Shown here: positions 31,058 through 41,873 of the stretch, piece by piece
How positions within the stretch are numbered: position 1 is the stretch's first letter
Layout: the number at the start of each line of letters is the position of its first letter
Translations under genes and position numbers: made by a program
Assembly (NCBI RefSeq): GCF_014204915.1
Contig: NZ_JACHMH010000001.1
Coordinates: 4,117,501 to 4,181,500, forward strand
Direction of reading: 5' to 3'
Length of the DNA stretch: 64,000 bases
Origin: Crossiella cryophila
Lineage (GTDB): Bacteria; Actinomycetota; Actinomycetes; Mycobacteriales; Pseudonocardiaceae
Notes under the pieces: generated by a model
Database searches by the model: none
The model's input: the letters and a program-made list of their open reading frames with translations, nothing else
What the model was told of the DNA's origin: nothing

Positions 31058-31940
31058 CCCGAAACCCGCTGAGCTGGGGATCCTCGGTCAGCTGCTCGGC
31101 GACCACCTCGACGCGGGCTACGACGAGGCGCACCAGCGGCGTGGCGGCGAACCGCCGAAACGACGCAGCCACAAGGCATGGCTGGTCGGCGGCGCGCTGC
31201 TGGCCGGGCTGCTGATGGGCGTGGCCGCCTCCGACGCCGGTCAGCGCGCCCCGGACGCCGACCAGGCCCGGCGCAGCCTGGCCGATGACGTGCAGGCAGC
31301 CAGGGCCAACACCGAGGAGCTGAGCCGCCGCGCCGCCGAACTCGCCCAGTCCCTCGACCAGGCCCGCGGCCGCGCCCTCGACGGCGACGAGGCGGGCCGG
31401 GCCGAACTGGACCGGCTCACCGCGCTCAACCAGGCCGCCGGCGCGGTCGCGGTGCGCGGACCCGGCCTGCTGATCACCGTCCGGGACCCGATCGAGGCCC
31501 GCGGCGCGCAGAACCACCAGAACATCCTGGACCGGGACCTGCAGGTGCTGGTCAACGCGCTGTGGTCGAGTGGGGCCGAGGCGGTCGCGGTGGGCGGTGT
31601 CCGGCTGCAGCCACGGGCCACCATCCGGCAGGCCGGCGGCGCGATGCTGGTGGACAACCGCCCGATCACCCAGCCCTACGTGCTGGAGGCGATCGGCTCG
31701 CCAGCCGAGATGCGCGACGCGCTCTCCCTCACCGAGGCCAGCCGCCGCTTCCTCGGTTTCGCCGCCGACTACGGCACCGTGTTCACCGTCGAGACCCGCG
31801 ACGAGCTGCGCCTGGCCGCCGCGGGCATCACCGAGGGCAGACTGGCCGCCACCGTCACCAAACCGCCGGTCTCCTCGACCACCCAGCCGCCGCCGCGTTC
31901 GACCACCCCGCCCACCAGCACCACTGGAGGAAAACGGTGA
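31050..31940 (+). CDS. DUF881 membrane-anchored protein, 296 aa
   Basis: A cytoplasmic N-terminus, one transmembrane helix (KAWLVGGALLAGLLMGVAAS), a coiled-coil stretch (ARRSLADDVQAARANTEELSRRAAELAQSL region) and the extracytoplasmic DUF881 domain (VRGPGLLITVRD, LDRDLQVLVNALWSSGAEAVAVGG). The Pro/Thr-rich tail is probably exposed at the wall. It corresponds to one of the paired DUF881 genes of the mycobacterial Rv1822-Rv1832 block. Linked by context to cell envelope or division; no activity known. Confidence 0.88.
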   Translation: MADPKPAELGILGQLLGDHLDAGYDEAHQRRGGEPPKRRSHKAWLVGGALLAGLLMGVAASDAGQRAPDADQARRSLADDVQAARANTEELSRRAAELAQSLDQARGRALDGDEAGRAELDRLTALNQAAGAVAVRGPGLLITVRDPIEARGAQNHQNILDRDLQVLVNALWSSGAEAVAVGGVRLQPRATIRQAGGAMLVDNRPITQPYVLEAIGSPAEMRDALSLTEASRRFLGFAADYGTVFTVETRDELRLAAAGITEGRLAATVTKPPVSSTTQPPPRSTTPPTSTTGGKR

Positions 31941-32269
31941 TCGCCCTGTTCGCCCTGGCCGTGGGCGTCCTGCTCGGCCTGTGGCTGGACCCCACGGTGC
32001 CCGAATGGGCTCAGCCCTACCTGCCGATCGCGGTGGTCGCCGCGCTGGACGCGCTCTTCGGCGGCATCCGGGCCCGGCTGGACGGCAAGTTCGACGCCAA
32101 GGTCTTCGTGGTCTCCTTCGTCTCCAACGTCGTCATCGCCGCGCTGATCGTGTGGCTGGGTGACGAGCTGGGCGTGGGCGCGCAACTGTCCACCGCGGTC
32201 GTGGTGGTCTTCGGCATCCGGATCTTCGGCAACGCCGCGGCGATCCGGCGACACCTGTTCAAGGCCTGA
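31937..32269 (+). CDS. Small basic protein (DUF1290), 110 aa
   Basis: Three predicted membrane helices (VIALFALAVGVLLGLWL, PYLPIAVVAALDALFGG, FVVSFVSNVVIAALIVWLGD). The GIRAR and basic C-terminus fit the DUF1290 Sbp family, found between the two DUF881 genes in many Gram-positives. GTG overlaps the preceding stop (GTGA), with GGAGG 6 nt upstream. Confidence 0.9.
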   Translation: MIALFALAVGVLLGLWLDPTVPEWAQPYLPIAVVAALDALFGGIRARLDGKFDAKVFVVSFVSNVVIAALIVWLGDELGVGAQLSTAVVVVFGIRIFGNAAAIRRHLFKA

Positions 32270-32270
32270 G

Positions 32271-33008
32271 ATGGCCGAACCGGAATCGCCGAAACGCGTC
32301 GGCGCCAAACATCGCCTGGTCCGGATCAGGGACAACCGCTGGGTCACCGGATCCACCATGGTGCTGCTCTGCCTGGTGCTGGGGGTGGCCCTGGTCGCCC
32401 AGGTCCGGCGCACCCAGACCGGCGAGGGCCTGGCCGAGGCCCGGCCGCAGGACCTGATCGTGCTGCTGGACGGCCTGCAGACCAAGGAGGCCGCGCTGCG
32501 CAAGGAGATCGCCGAGTCCGAGGCCACCCTGCGCAGGCTGCAGGAGGGCGGCACCGCCTCGGCCGCGGCCCTGGACGAGGCCCGCCGCCGGGTCACCGCG
32601 CTGGCCGTGCTCACCGGCACGGTGCCGGTGGCCGGACCCGGACTGCGGGTGGAGATCAACGACGGCACCGGCAAACTCGGGCCGGAGGTGCTGCTGGACG
32701 TCATCCAGGAACTGCGCAACGCCGGCGCCGAGGCCCTGCAGGCCGGACCGGTCCGGGTGGGCGTGGACACCGCGCTGACCGGCGCGGACGGGTTGATCCG
32801 GATCGACGGGACCACCCTGACCCTGCCCTACGTGATCACGGCCATCGGCGATCCCCCTACTCTTGCCGCGGCACTGAACATCCCCGGTGGGGTGGTGGAC
32901 ACAGTGGAACGCAAGGGCGGCTCGACACGCATCCAGCAACAGGAGCGCGTGGAGATCACCGCGTTGCGAGCGGAACGCAAGCAGAAATACGCTCGACCAG
33001 CCGGTTGA
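32271..33008 (+). CDS. DUF881 membrane-anchored protein, 245 aa
   Basis: One transmembrane helix (TMVLLCLVLGVALVAQV), a short coiled coil (TKEAALRKEIAESEATLRRLQ) and a DUF881 domain (VAGPGLRVEINDGTG, LLDVIQELRNAGAEALQ). Starts 1 nt after the Sbp stop. Paralogue of the protein at 31050-31940; the two probably work together with Sbp at the membrane. Confidence 0.88.
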   Translation: MAEPESPKRVGAKHRLVRIRDNRWVTGSTMVLLCLVLGVALVAQVRRTQTGEGLAEARPQDLIVLLDGLQTKEAALRKEIAESEATLRRLQEGGTASAAALDEARRRVTALAVLTGTVPVAGPGLRVEINDGTGKLGPEVLLDVIQELRNAGAEALQAGPVRVGVDTALTGADGLIRIDGTTLTLPYVITAIGDPPTLAAALNIPGGVVDTVERKGGSTRIQQQERVEITALRAERKQKYARPAG

Positions 33009-33054
33009 CACAAGTTGGTCGGCGCGTCGCACCGGCACGGGAGGAGAACACTCG

Positions 33055-33441
33055 GTGAATGTGCCCGAGCAGTTGAAGTACACGGACGACCACGAGTGGG
33101 TGCAGGTCACCAGCGAGGGCGTGGTGCGCATCGGCATCACCGACTACGCGCAGGACGCGCTGGGTGACGTGGTGTTCGTGCAGCCGCCCGCCCTCGGCGA
33201 CACGGTCAAGCCCGGCGACTCCGTCGGCGAGGTCGAGTCGACCAAGAGCGTCTCCGACATCTACGCGCCGCTGGCCGGTGAGGTCACCGCGGTCAACGAG
33301 GTCGTGGTCACCGCGCCGGAGACCATCAACACCGATCCCTACGGCGAGGGCTGGCTCTTCGAGCTGCGGCTGGACGACGCCGCGGCGCTGGAGCAGCTGC
33401 TCGACGCCGCCGCCTATGCCGAGAAGATCAGCGAAGCGTGA
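33055..33441 (+). CDS. gcvH: Glycine cleavage system H protein, 128 aa
   Basis: Lipoyl-carrier protein with DDHEWV, ITDYAQDALGDVVFV and the lipoylation motif VGEVESTKSVSDI (Lys). Carries the methylamine group between P, T and L proteins. GGAGGAG precedes GTG 33055. gcvP lies 4.5 kb downstream; gcvT and lpd are not in the window. Confidence 0.95.
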   Translation: MNVPEQLKYTDDHEWVQVTSEGVVRIGITDYAQDALGDVVFVQPPALGDTVKPGDSVGEVESTKSVSDIYAPLAGEVTAVNEVVVTAPETINTDPYGEGWLFELRLDDAAALEQLLDAAAYAEKISEA

Positions 33442-33557
33442 TCTCGATCTTTCGCCGGCTCTTCGGCAAGCGCAGGAGCCGCTCAGGGAACGACGAGACC
33501 AACACGGTACGTTGGCAGGACACTTCGCATGATCCATCCGGCACGAGGAGCACTCAG

Positions 33558-34013
33558 GTGAGCACGCACGACGGGCCCGGCGTTCCGCCGGAGCGTCCCG
33601 CAGAGTCCACTTCGATCTTCCGCGCCGACTTCCTCTCCGAGGTCGAAGGCACCGAGACCGCGGCTCCCGAGCCCGCGATCTCCGGCGTCGACGCGCTGCC
33701 GTCGGGTTCGGCCCTGCTGGTGGTCAAGCGTGGCCCGAACGCGGGTTCGCGCTTCCTGCTCGACCGGGACACCACCAGCTCCGGCCGGCACCCCGACAGC
33801 GACATCTTCCTCGACGACGTCACGGTCTCCCGGCGGCACGCCGAGTTCCGCCGTGAGGGCGGGGAGTTCGTCGTGGTCGACGTCGGCAGCCTCAACGGCA
33901 CCTACGTCAACCGGGCGCCGGTGGACACCGCGGTGCTGGCCAACGGGGACGAGGTCCAGATCGGCAAGTTCCGACTGGTCTTCCTGACCGGCCCCGGCGC
34001 ACCGGCTCAGTGA
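33558..34013 (+). CDS. garA: GarA/OdhI-like FHA-domain regulator, 151 aa
   Basis: C-terminal FHA domain (TTSSGRHPDSD, SRRHAEFR, GSLNGTYVN) and an N-terminal phospho-switch ESTSIFRADFLSEVE. In M. tuberculosis GarA the switch reads ETTS, with Thr21 and Thr22 phosphorylated by PknG and PknB; here the first Thr is Ser. Unphosphorylated GarA binds 2-oxoglutarate dehydrogenase and glutamate enzymes. GTG 33558 has GAGGAG 7 nt upstream. An in-frame upstream GTG at 33438 would add a basic segment but is less likely. Confidence 0.92.
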   Translation: MSTHDGPGVPPERPAESTSIFRADFLSEVEGTETAAPEPAISGVDALPSGSALLVVKRGPNAGSRFLLDRDTTSSGRHPDSDIFLDDVTVSRRHAEFRREGGEFVVVDVGSLNGTYVNRAPVDTAVLANGDEVQIGKFRLVFLTGPGAPAQ

Positions 34014-34738
34014 CGGCGGCCGGGCGGCCCCAGCGTGGTGGCCTCAGCATCGGCACGGTGCTCTCGCAGCTCCGGGCCGAGTTCCCCGAGGTGACCATCT
34101 CCAAGATCCGGTTCCTGGAATCGGAAGGCTTGGTCCGCCCGGCGCGTACCCCCTCGGGGTACCGCCAGTTCTCCCCGATCGACGTCGAACGCCTCCGCTT
34201 CGTGCTCGCCGCCCAGCGGGATCACTACCTGCCGCTGAAGGTGATCAAGGAGCAGCTGGAGGCGATCGACGACGGCGAGCTGCCCTCCGGTCCCGCCCCG
34301 CGCCCGCCGCGGACGCTGGTCGCGGTGGACGGCCTGCCCACCGCCACCGCCTTCGAGCGCGGTGGCGAGATCCGGCTGACCCGCGAGGAACTGCTGGAGA
34401 GCACCGGCATCGACGCGGCCACCCTGATCGAGCTGGAGCGCTACGGGCTGGTGCGGGCGGGCGCCGCCGGGTTCTACGACTCCGACACCGCCGCGCTGGT
34501 CCGCACCGTGCGCGCGATGACCGAGTTCGGCATCGAACCCCGGCACCTGCGCGCGTTTCGTTCCTCCGCCGACCGGGAAGTAGGGCTGGTGGAGCAAATC
34601 GCCGCACCGCTGGCCCGGCAACGCGACCGGGACGCGCGGGCGAGGGCGGATGAGGTGGTCAGGGAGCTGGCCGCGCTGTCCGTGACGCTGCACACGTTGC
34701 TGGTCAAGATCGGACTGCGGGGCGTGACCGGCGGGTGA
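34010..34738 (+). CDS. ftsR: MerR-family regulator of the FtsR type, 242 aa
   Basis: Winged-helix MerR N-terminus (LSIGTVLSQLRAEFPEVTISKIRFLESEGLV, then GYRQFSPIDVERLRFV) and a long helical C-terminus. Orthologous by sequence and position to mycobacterial Rv1828 and to corynebacterial FtsR, which regulates ftsZ. GTG overlaps the garA stop (GTGA). Confidence 0.88.
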   Translation: MTAAGRPQRGGLSIGTVLSQLRAEFPEVTISKIRFLESEGLVRPARTPSGYRQFSPIDVERLRFVLAAQRDHYLPLKVIKEQLEAIDDGELPSGPAPRPPRTLVAVDGLPTATAFERGGEIRLTREELLESTGIDAATLIELERYGLVRAGAAGFYDSDTAALVRTVRAMTEFGIEPRHLRAFRSSADREVGLVEQIAAPLARQRDRDARARADEVVRELAALSVTLHTLLVKIGLRGVTGG

Positions 34739-34900
34739 CTCCCGCGCAGGTCGCGGCCGAAACGTGATATTCGTGCCCGCGATGACATGGACTGGAGCGG
34801 GCAACCGTGTCCTGCGGCGGGTAGCGTCGGGGGAGTCGGTACGCGATCCTCGTCATGGTGGGGATGTTGCGGTCCAACGCACTGGAGGAGGCGAGTTCCG

Positions 34901-35374
34901 ATGAGCGAGATGCGCGTCGTCGGTGTGCGGGTGGAGCTGCCCGCGAACCAGCCGATCCTGCTGCTGCGTGAAACCGAAGGTGACCGCTATCTGCCGATCT
35001 GGATCGGCTCGGTGGAGGCGACCGCGATCGCACTGGAGCAGCAGGGGGTGCGACCGTCCCGGCCGCTGACCCACGACCTGCTCAAGGACGTGATCGGGGC
35101 ACTGGGGCGGCAGCTCGAACAGGTCCGGATCACCGATCTGCAGGAGGGCACCTTCTTCGCGGAGCTGGTCTTCGACGGGGATGTGCGGGTCTCGGCCCGG
35201 CCGAGTGACTCGGTGGCCCTCGCGCTGCGGGTCGGGGTGCCCATCCACGCCGAGGAGTCCGTGCTCGCCGAGGCGGGCCTGGTCATCCCGGACGAGCAGG
35301 AGGACGAGGTGGAGAAGTTCCGCGAGTTCCTCGACTCCGTCTCACCGGAGGACTTCCGCGGGGCGGACACCTAG
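34901..35374 (+). CDS. DUF151 bifunctional nuclease family protein, 157 aa
   Basis: Complete DUF151 domain (LPIWIGSVEATAIALEQQG, PSRPLTHDLLKDVI, ISDLQEGTFFAELVF-type strand, SARPSDSVALALR). Matches Rv1829 by position. Plant homologues have DNase/RNase activity; the bacterial role is unclear. GGAGGAG precedes ATG 34901. Confidence 0.9.
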   Translation: MSEMRVVGVRVELPANQPILLLRETEGDRYLPIWIGSVEATAIALEQQGVRPSRPLTHDLLKDVIGALGRQLEQVRITDLQEGTFFAELVFDGDVRVSARPSDSVALALRVGVPIHAEESVLAEAGLVIPDEQEDEVEKFREFLDSVSPEDFRGADT

Positions 35375-35396
35375 AGACAACGCTGACTTTTGCCAG

Positions 35397-35432
35397 GGCC
35401 CGGCGACACCGCGTGAGCGGAGTCGCCGGGCC
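35397..35432 (+). terminator. Terminator hairpin
   Basis: Perfect 11-bp stem GGCCCGGCGAC / GTCGCCGGGCC, 14-nt loop, 22 bp downstream of the DUF151 stop, followed by TTACTCATT. It separates the DUF151 gene from the next MerR gene. Confidence 0.75.
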
Positions 35433-35780
35433 TTACTCATTCAGTGATCACCAACCTTCGTCCCGCACACGATCGTGCGGTCAAGCTGTGATCTTGTGGC
35501 GGTTGTGCTGGGATGCGTGGCCGCTCGTCACCGTCCGACCAGGTGACAAGGCGCGGATCGGTTCAGAAGAGTGAACCGGGCCCGAGGTCTGGGCGGGACG
35601 CGGGAGCCTTCCCCGCGCGTCGCGTTGACCCGGGGGATGGGCCGTCTTACCGTCGGTGGCGAGTCAATCGCGCCGGGGCTGATCCACTTCCCGGCCGCCT
35701 GCTCAGGACCGGCACGCCAGTCTTCGCACGGGCGTGCGGTCGCCGTTGCCGACCGGAAGGTCGGCCGAGGGGAGGCACGC
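35433..35780. other. 348-bp leader upstream of the second MerR gene
   Basis: No separate gene is seen. The MerR frame stays open upstream to 35571 but without conserved-looking sequence. The stretch probably holds the promoter and an untranslated leader; I cannot define a -10 with confidence. Confidence 0.4.
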
Positions 35781-36347
35781 GTGGTCGAGGAAGCGCCCAG
35801 CGATCGAGGCGCGCCCGAGCAGGGTGCCTTGTTCCCGGACCTGTCGTTGCCGGACGAACTGGTCGGCTACCGGGGGCCCGCCGCCTGTCAGATCGCCGGG
35901 ATCACCTACCGGCAGCTCGACTACTGGGCCCGCACCGGACTGGTCTCGCCGACCATAAGGAGTGCCCACGGCTCCGGGAGCCAGCGCCTCTACTCCTTCA
36001 AGGACATCCTGGTCCTGAAGGTGGTCAAACGTCTGCTCGACACCGGTGTCTCACTGCAGAACATCCGGGTCGCGGTGGATCACCTGCGCCGCCGCGGCGT
36101 GCGCGACCTGGCCCGGATCACGCTGTTCAGCGACGGCACCACGGTGTACGAGTGCACCTCCCCCGAGGAGGTGGTGGATCTGCTGCAGGGCGGGCAGGGC
36201 GTGTTCGGGATCGCCGTCAGCGGGGCGATGCGCGAGATCAGCGGCACCATCCACGAGTTCCCGGCCGAACGCGCCGACGGCGTGGAGCTGCTGCCCGGCG
36301 AGGACGACGAACTCTCCCGCAAGCGCCGGGACCGGCAGACCGGCTGA
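35781..36347 (+). CDS. MerR-family regulator (Rv1830-like), 188 aa
   Basis: MerR domain with YRGPAACQIAGITYRQLDYWARTGLV, GSGSQRLYSFKDILVLKVVKRLLDTGVSLQNIRVAVDHLR and ITLFSDGTTVYECTSPEEVVDLLQGGQGVFGIAV. Closely matches the second MerR of the mycobacterial garA region in motif and position. GGGGAGG is about 5 nt before GTG 35781, which decides this start. Confidence 0.88.
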   Translation: MVEEAPSDRGAPEQGALFPDLSLPDELVGYRGPAACQIAGITYRQLDYWARTGLVSPTIRSAHGSGSQRLYSFKDILVLKVVKRLLDTGVSLQNIRVAVDHLRRRGVRDLARITLFSDGTTVYECTSPEEVVDLLQGGQGVFGIAVSGAMREISGTIHEFPAERADGVELLPGEDDELSRKRRDRQTG

Positions 36348-36478
36348 ACCCCGCCCCTGCTCCGAACGGGTCGACCGCCGGGGCAGGAAACCGCGCTCGC
36401 CCTTCTGCCGGCGCACCCGGTGCCCAACACTGACCGCGGGCCGCCGCAGGGCGGCCGTGATCAGGGGGTTCACCAGCC

Positions 36479-37210
36479 ATGATTCGACGTGTTGTGTTGC
36501 TGCTGCTCGCGGTGCTGGCCGCGGCCTTCGGCCTGGCCGCGACCGCGGCGGCCGGTCCGGAGGGCGCCACCAGACCGATGACCCTGCGATTCGAGCAGGC
36601 GGGTTTCGTCGCCCAGGTCACCAGGGTCTGCGATCCCCGGTGTACCGACACGGTGCGCGGGGTGTTCGTCACCGCGGGCGCCCCGGAGGAGTGCTACCGC
36701 CTGGAAAGCTCGATGCGCGGGCTGTGGTTGCCGTTCACCGAACCCCAGTGCGGCCTGGACAAGAGCCGGGTCACCCAGTCCTGGCACACCTTCCCGCCCG
36801 GCTTCTACCGGATCTGCCGCGGTGTCTGGCCGGACTGCGGCCCCGAGGTGCGCACCCCGGTCTGGGACATCCACGGCAGCCCCGCCACCGCCGCCGCGCC
36901 GCTGGGTTCGATCAGCGTCAGCCACCCCGACGGCCGGGCCCAGCTCTCCGCCTCGGCGCAGACCGTGTGCAACCCGGCGTGCGTCACCACCGTCTCCGGC
37001 GTCTTCGACACCAGGGCGCCCAGGCTGAGCTGCTACTGGGCGGAGGCATTCGCCGGCACGAACTGGACCGACATCTCCCAGACCCAGTGCGGCGCCTCCC
37101 GGGAACAGGTGCGCGAGGCGTTCCGGTTCAGCACCCCCACCGCCTACCGGGTCTGCCGCCAGGGCGCACTCGGCCAGCCCGCCGACTGCGGCCCGCCAAG
37201 CAGCGGCTGA
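36479..37210 (+). CDS. Secreted protein with duplicated cysteine-rich domain, 243 aa
   Basis: The signal peptide IRRVVLLLLAVLAAAFGLAATAAA is followed by two tandem copies of an about 90-residue domain. Each has CxxxC at its start (VCDPRC and VCNPAC), T-V-GVF, a central Cys-Tyr/Tyr-Trp pair, QCG, and a final YR[I/V]CR...DCG. Six to seven cysteines per copy suggest disulfides outside the cell. No family recognised; the duplication is clear. Confidence 0.8.
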   Translation: MIRRVVLLLLAVLAAAFGLAATAAAGPEGATRPMTLRFEQAGFVAQVTRVCDPRCTDTVRGVFVTAGAPEECYRLESSMRGLWLPFTEPQCGLDKSRVTQSWHTFPPGFYRICRGVWPDCGPEVRTPVWDIHGSPATAAAPLGSISVSHPDGRAQLSASAQTVCNPACVTTVSGVFDTRAPRLSCYWAEAFAGTNWTDISQTQCGASREQVREAFRFSTPTAYRVCRQGALGQPADCGPPSSG

Positions 37211-37329
37211 CCAGCGGCGCTCCAGGTATCCGCGATCGTTACCGCCGATGACCTGAACGACCTAGTCCCCCGATCCGGAACCGGACGCATCCTCGCTGGT
37301 GCGCAAGGTATCCGGATTGGGGGAGGGCC

Positions 37330-37593
37330 ATGGCCTTCGAACGTTCCGCCGCGGTCATCGGGGCCGTCGGCGCGGTGGTGGCGGCGGTGGTCGGGGTGTT
37401 CCTGACCAGAGCGGTGATCGAACCCGGCGGCAGCTCGCCGAGTCCGACCAGGGTGGTCAGCCAGGAACCCCTCACCACCGCCCGCACCACCGCTCGCACC
37501 AGCATCATCCGGCCGACCACCAGCACCGGCCGGCGCACCACCAGCACGACCACCCGGCGTACCACCACGACCACTACCTGTATCTGTCCATGA
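37330..37593 (+). CDS. Small membrane protein with Thr/Arg-rich tail, 87 aa
   Basis: One N-terminal helix (AAVIGAVGAVVAAVVGVFLTRAVI) and an unusual low-complexity tail of Thr/Arg ending in CICP. GGGGGAGG precedes ATG. No family recognised; may be an envelope-exposed linker peptide or a marginal gene. Confidence 0.55.
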   Translation: MAFERSAAVIGAVGAVVAAVVGVFLTRAVIEPGGSSPSPTRVVSQEPLTTARTTARTSIIRPTTSTGRRTTSTTTRRTTTTTTCICP

Positions 37594-37626
37594 CCACCGT
37601 TGGTGACCTGGTGTTCTTGGGCACGT

Positions 37627-37660
37627 CGGAAACTTCCGGTTAACTCGGGCGGGGTAACAT
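37627..37660 (+). promoter_or_regulatory. Candidate gcvP promoter with CGGAAACTTCCGGT element
   Basis: CGGAAACTTCCGGT (37627-37640), identical to 29894-29907, lies 14 nt upstream of TAACAT (37655-37660), a good TANNNT -10 for a transcript that would start just before the riboswitch. Confidence 0.45.
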
Positions 37661-37683
37661 TCGCGCGTAGTCGTGATCCCCAC

Positions 37684-37890
37684 GCGGGAGAGCCCGGACC
37701 GGAGCCATCGGTCCGGCGCCGAAGGAGCAACTCCTCCCCGGAACCTCTCAGGCCAAGCGGACCGTGTGGGCAGACGCCTCTGGAAAGCGGTCCTCGCCGT
37801 GCGCGCGGACCCGCCGACGGTGCAAGTCCGGTCCGCCGTGGCCGGGTGAAGCTCTCAGGCGCCCGGACACCGGGTACGGACAGAGGGGGA
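37684..37890 (+). ncRNA. Tandem glycine riboswitch upstream of gcvP
   Basis: Two aptamers in series. The first runs from about 37684 to 37790 with the conserved GGGAGAG, GCGCCGAAGGAGCAA, CTCTCAGGC and CTCTGGAAAG blocks. The second (about 37791-37890) ends with the hallmark GCTCTCAGGC and GGACAGAGGGGGA. A short hairpin (GGGCA/TGCCC, 37891-37908) and the GGAGG of gcvP (37922-37926) follow, suggesting control at or near translation initiation. Glycine binding should raise gcvP expression. Confidence 0.9.
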
Positions 37891-37933
37891 GGGCAGTTCC
37901 GCATGCCCACCCCTAGGCGCCGGAGGCGAGAGC

Positions 37934-40816
<2,883 letters not shown>

Positions 40817-40829
40817 CAAGGGACTGAGC

Positions 40830-40873
40830 AAAGCGAAGCGCCCCGGGCCGACAGGCCCGGGGCGCTTCGCTTT
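40830..40873 (+). terminator. Strong terminator hairpin after gcvP
   Basis: Perfect 20-bp stem (left arm 40830-40849, right arm 40854-40873), 4-nt loop GACA, starting 14 bp after the gcvP stop. The stem begins AAAGCGAAGC and ends GCTTCGCTTT, so it can work in both directions. Confidence 0.9.
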
Positions 40874-40939
40874 GAGACTGGGGAGAGGCGGGCGAAGCCC
40901 GAACAGGCGGCCGGGGTGGCTTTTCAACACTCTCCGAGC

Positions 40940-41088
40940 GGTTCCCCCATCCCCGTCAGCCTGGAGAGGACACACCGCATCCCGGGCAAGCGGCCTGCAA
41001 CCTGCCGCCGCCCTAGCCTCTCAACCGCAACGGGCCGCTTGCCCGGGATGTGGTTTGGTATCGGAGGGCTGACGGGGATGGGGGAACC
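40940..41088. repeat. Nested inverted repeat, 149 bp
   Basis: Outer arms of 22 bp match exactly (40940-40961 with 41067-41088, GGTTCCCCCATCCCCGTCAG...). Inner arms of 18 bp match exactly (40978-40995 with 41033-41050, CATCCCGGGCAAGCGGCC). The centre carries the shared core element. Confidence 0.9.
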
Positions 41089-41167
41089 GTACGAGCACTG
41101 CTCTTTGCCCTTGTTCTTGTCTTTGACTTTCCCCCCCATCCTTTGATTTCTGCCCGTCCGGCGAGGA

Positions 41168-41235
41168 CGCTCTTGATCTTGACTGTCGCTCGGGTACCTC
41201 AGCAACAGAGGCCAACAACGCAAAGATCAAGAGCG
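41168..41235. repeat. 13-bp inverted repeat
   Basis: CGCTCTTGATCTT (41168-41180) and its exact complement AAGATCAAGAGCG (41223-41235); a third partial copy, AGATCAAGAGC, appears near 41284. Confidence 0.8.
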
Positions 41236-41351
41236 GAAAAGATGGCCTCGCCGGCCGGGCAGACCACCGGAGGGGGGAGGGCAGATCAAGAGCCGGGTAA
41301 GCAGGTTGCGGGGCGGGGTTTGTGCTGCCGACTCGAGAACCAGCGTGGCTC

Positions 41352-41516
41352 CGAGGGCTCGCGTGTTCTCCGTACGGCCTTCCGCAAGCCAACCACACCT
41401 CCCCGAGCGGCCCCCGTCACGTTTGTGAGGCTAGGGCGGCGGCAGGTTGCAGGGGCCACTCGGCGAGGCGCGGTCAGCAAGCTCCAGGCCGTACGGAGAA
41501 CACGCGAGAACCCTCG
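41352..41516. repeat. Nested inverted repeat, 165 bp
   Basis: Exact 22-bp arms (41358-41379 with 41487-41508, CTCGCGTGTTCTCCGTACGG...), extended by CGAGGG/CCCTCG across a 2-nt bulge. Imperfect inner pairing surrounds the core shared, inverted, with 40940-41088. Confidence 0.9.
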
Positions 41517-41561
41517 TCGTGGGTTTTCACCCCCAACCGTCCACAAAGGACCCCCGCCACC

Positions 41562-41792
41562 TCAGTCCTCCCCGCCGCCAAGCCCTTCCCGCCCACGAGC
41601 ATCCAACTCATCCACCACACCCAGAAACCCCGCGAACGCCCCCCGGGAGAACAAAAGCCCAGCCCCCTCCGGATTCTTCGAGTCCCGCACCGCCACCCCG
41701 TCCGGGAACCCGGCCACCTCCACGCAGTTCTCCCCGTTGCCGCTGCTGTAGCTGCTCTTGCGCCATCGCGGCGCGGGGCGGTCTGCTGCCAT
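41562..41792 (-). CDS. DUF397 protein, 76 aa
   Basis: Textbook DUF397: WRKSSYSSGNGENCVEVAGF, GVAVRDSKNPEGAGLLFSRGAFAGFL. GGAG 7 nt before ATG 41792; ATG 41804 is an alternative. DUF397 genes usually sit beside an XRE-family regulator in actinomycetes; none is present here, and the gene's 3' end borders the inverted-repeat island. Confidence 0.85.
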   Translation of the reverse strand: MAADRPAPRWRKSSYSSGNGENCVEVAGFPDGVAVRDSKNPEGAGLLFSRGAFAGFLGVVDELDARGREGLGGGED

Positions 41793-41873
41793 TACCCACT
41801 CCATTCGTGCCCGGGTGCGGCATGTGCGTCCCGGCCACCGTCACGTCGACAGGTCCTCGGCGGAGGAACGAGG

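Larger units (their letters stand above)
40874..41561. other. 688-bp gene-free island of inverted repeats
   Basis: No credible gene on either strand. The stretch is filled by three inverted-repeat structures (40940-41088, 41168-41235, 41352-41516). A 25-bp core (starting TGCAACCTGCCGCCGCCCTA, 40995 onwards) is present in opposite orientation near 41430-41454. Base composition is lower in GC than the genes around it. Confidence 0.7.

Noticed and set aside
40874-41561. Insertion sequence
   Set aside because: Inverted repeats are present, but there is no transposase frame and no flanking target duplication was found.
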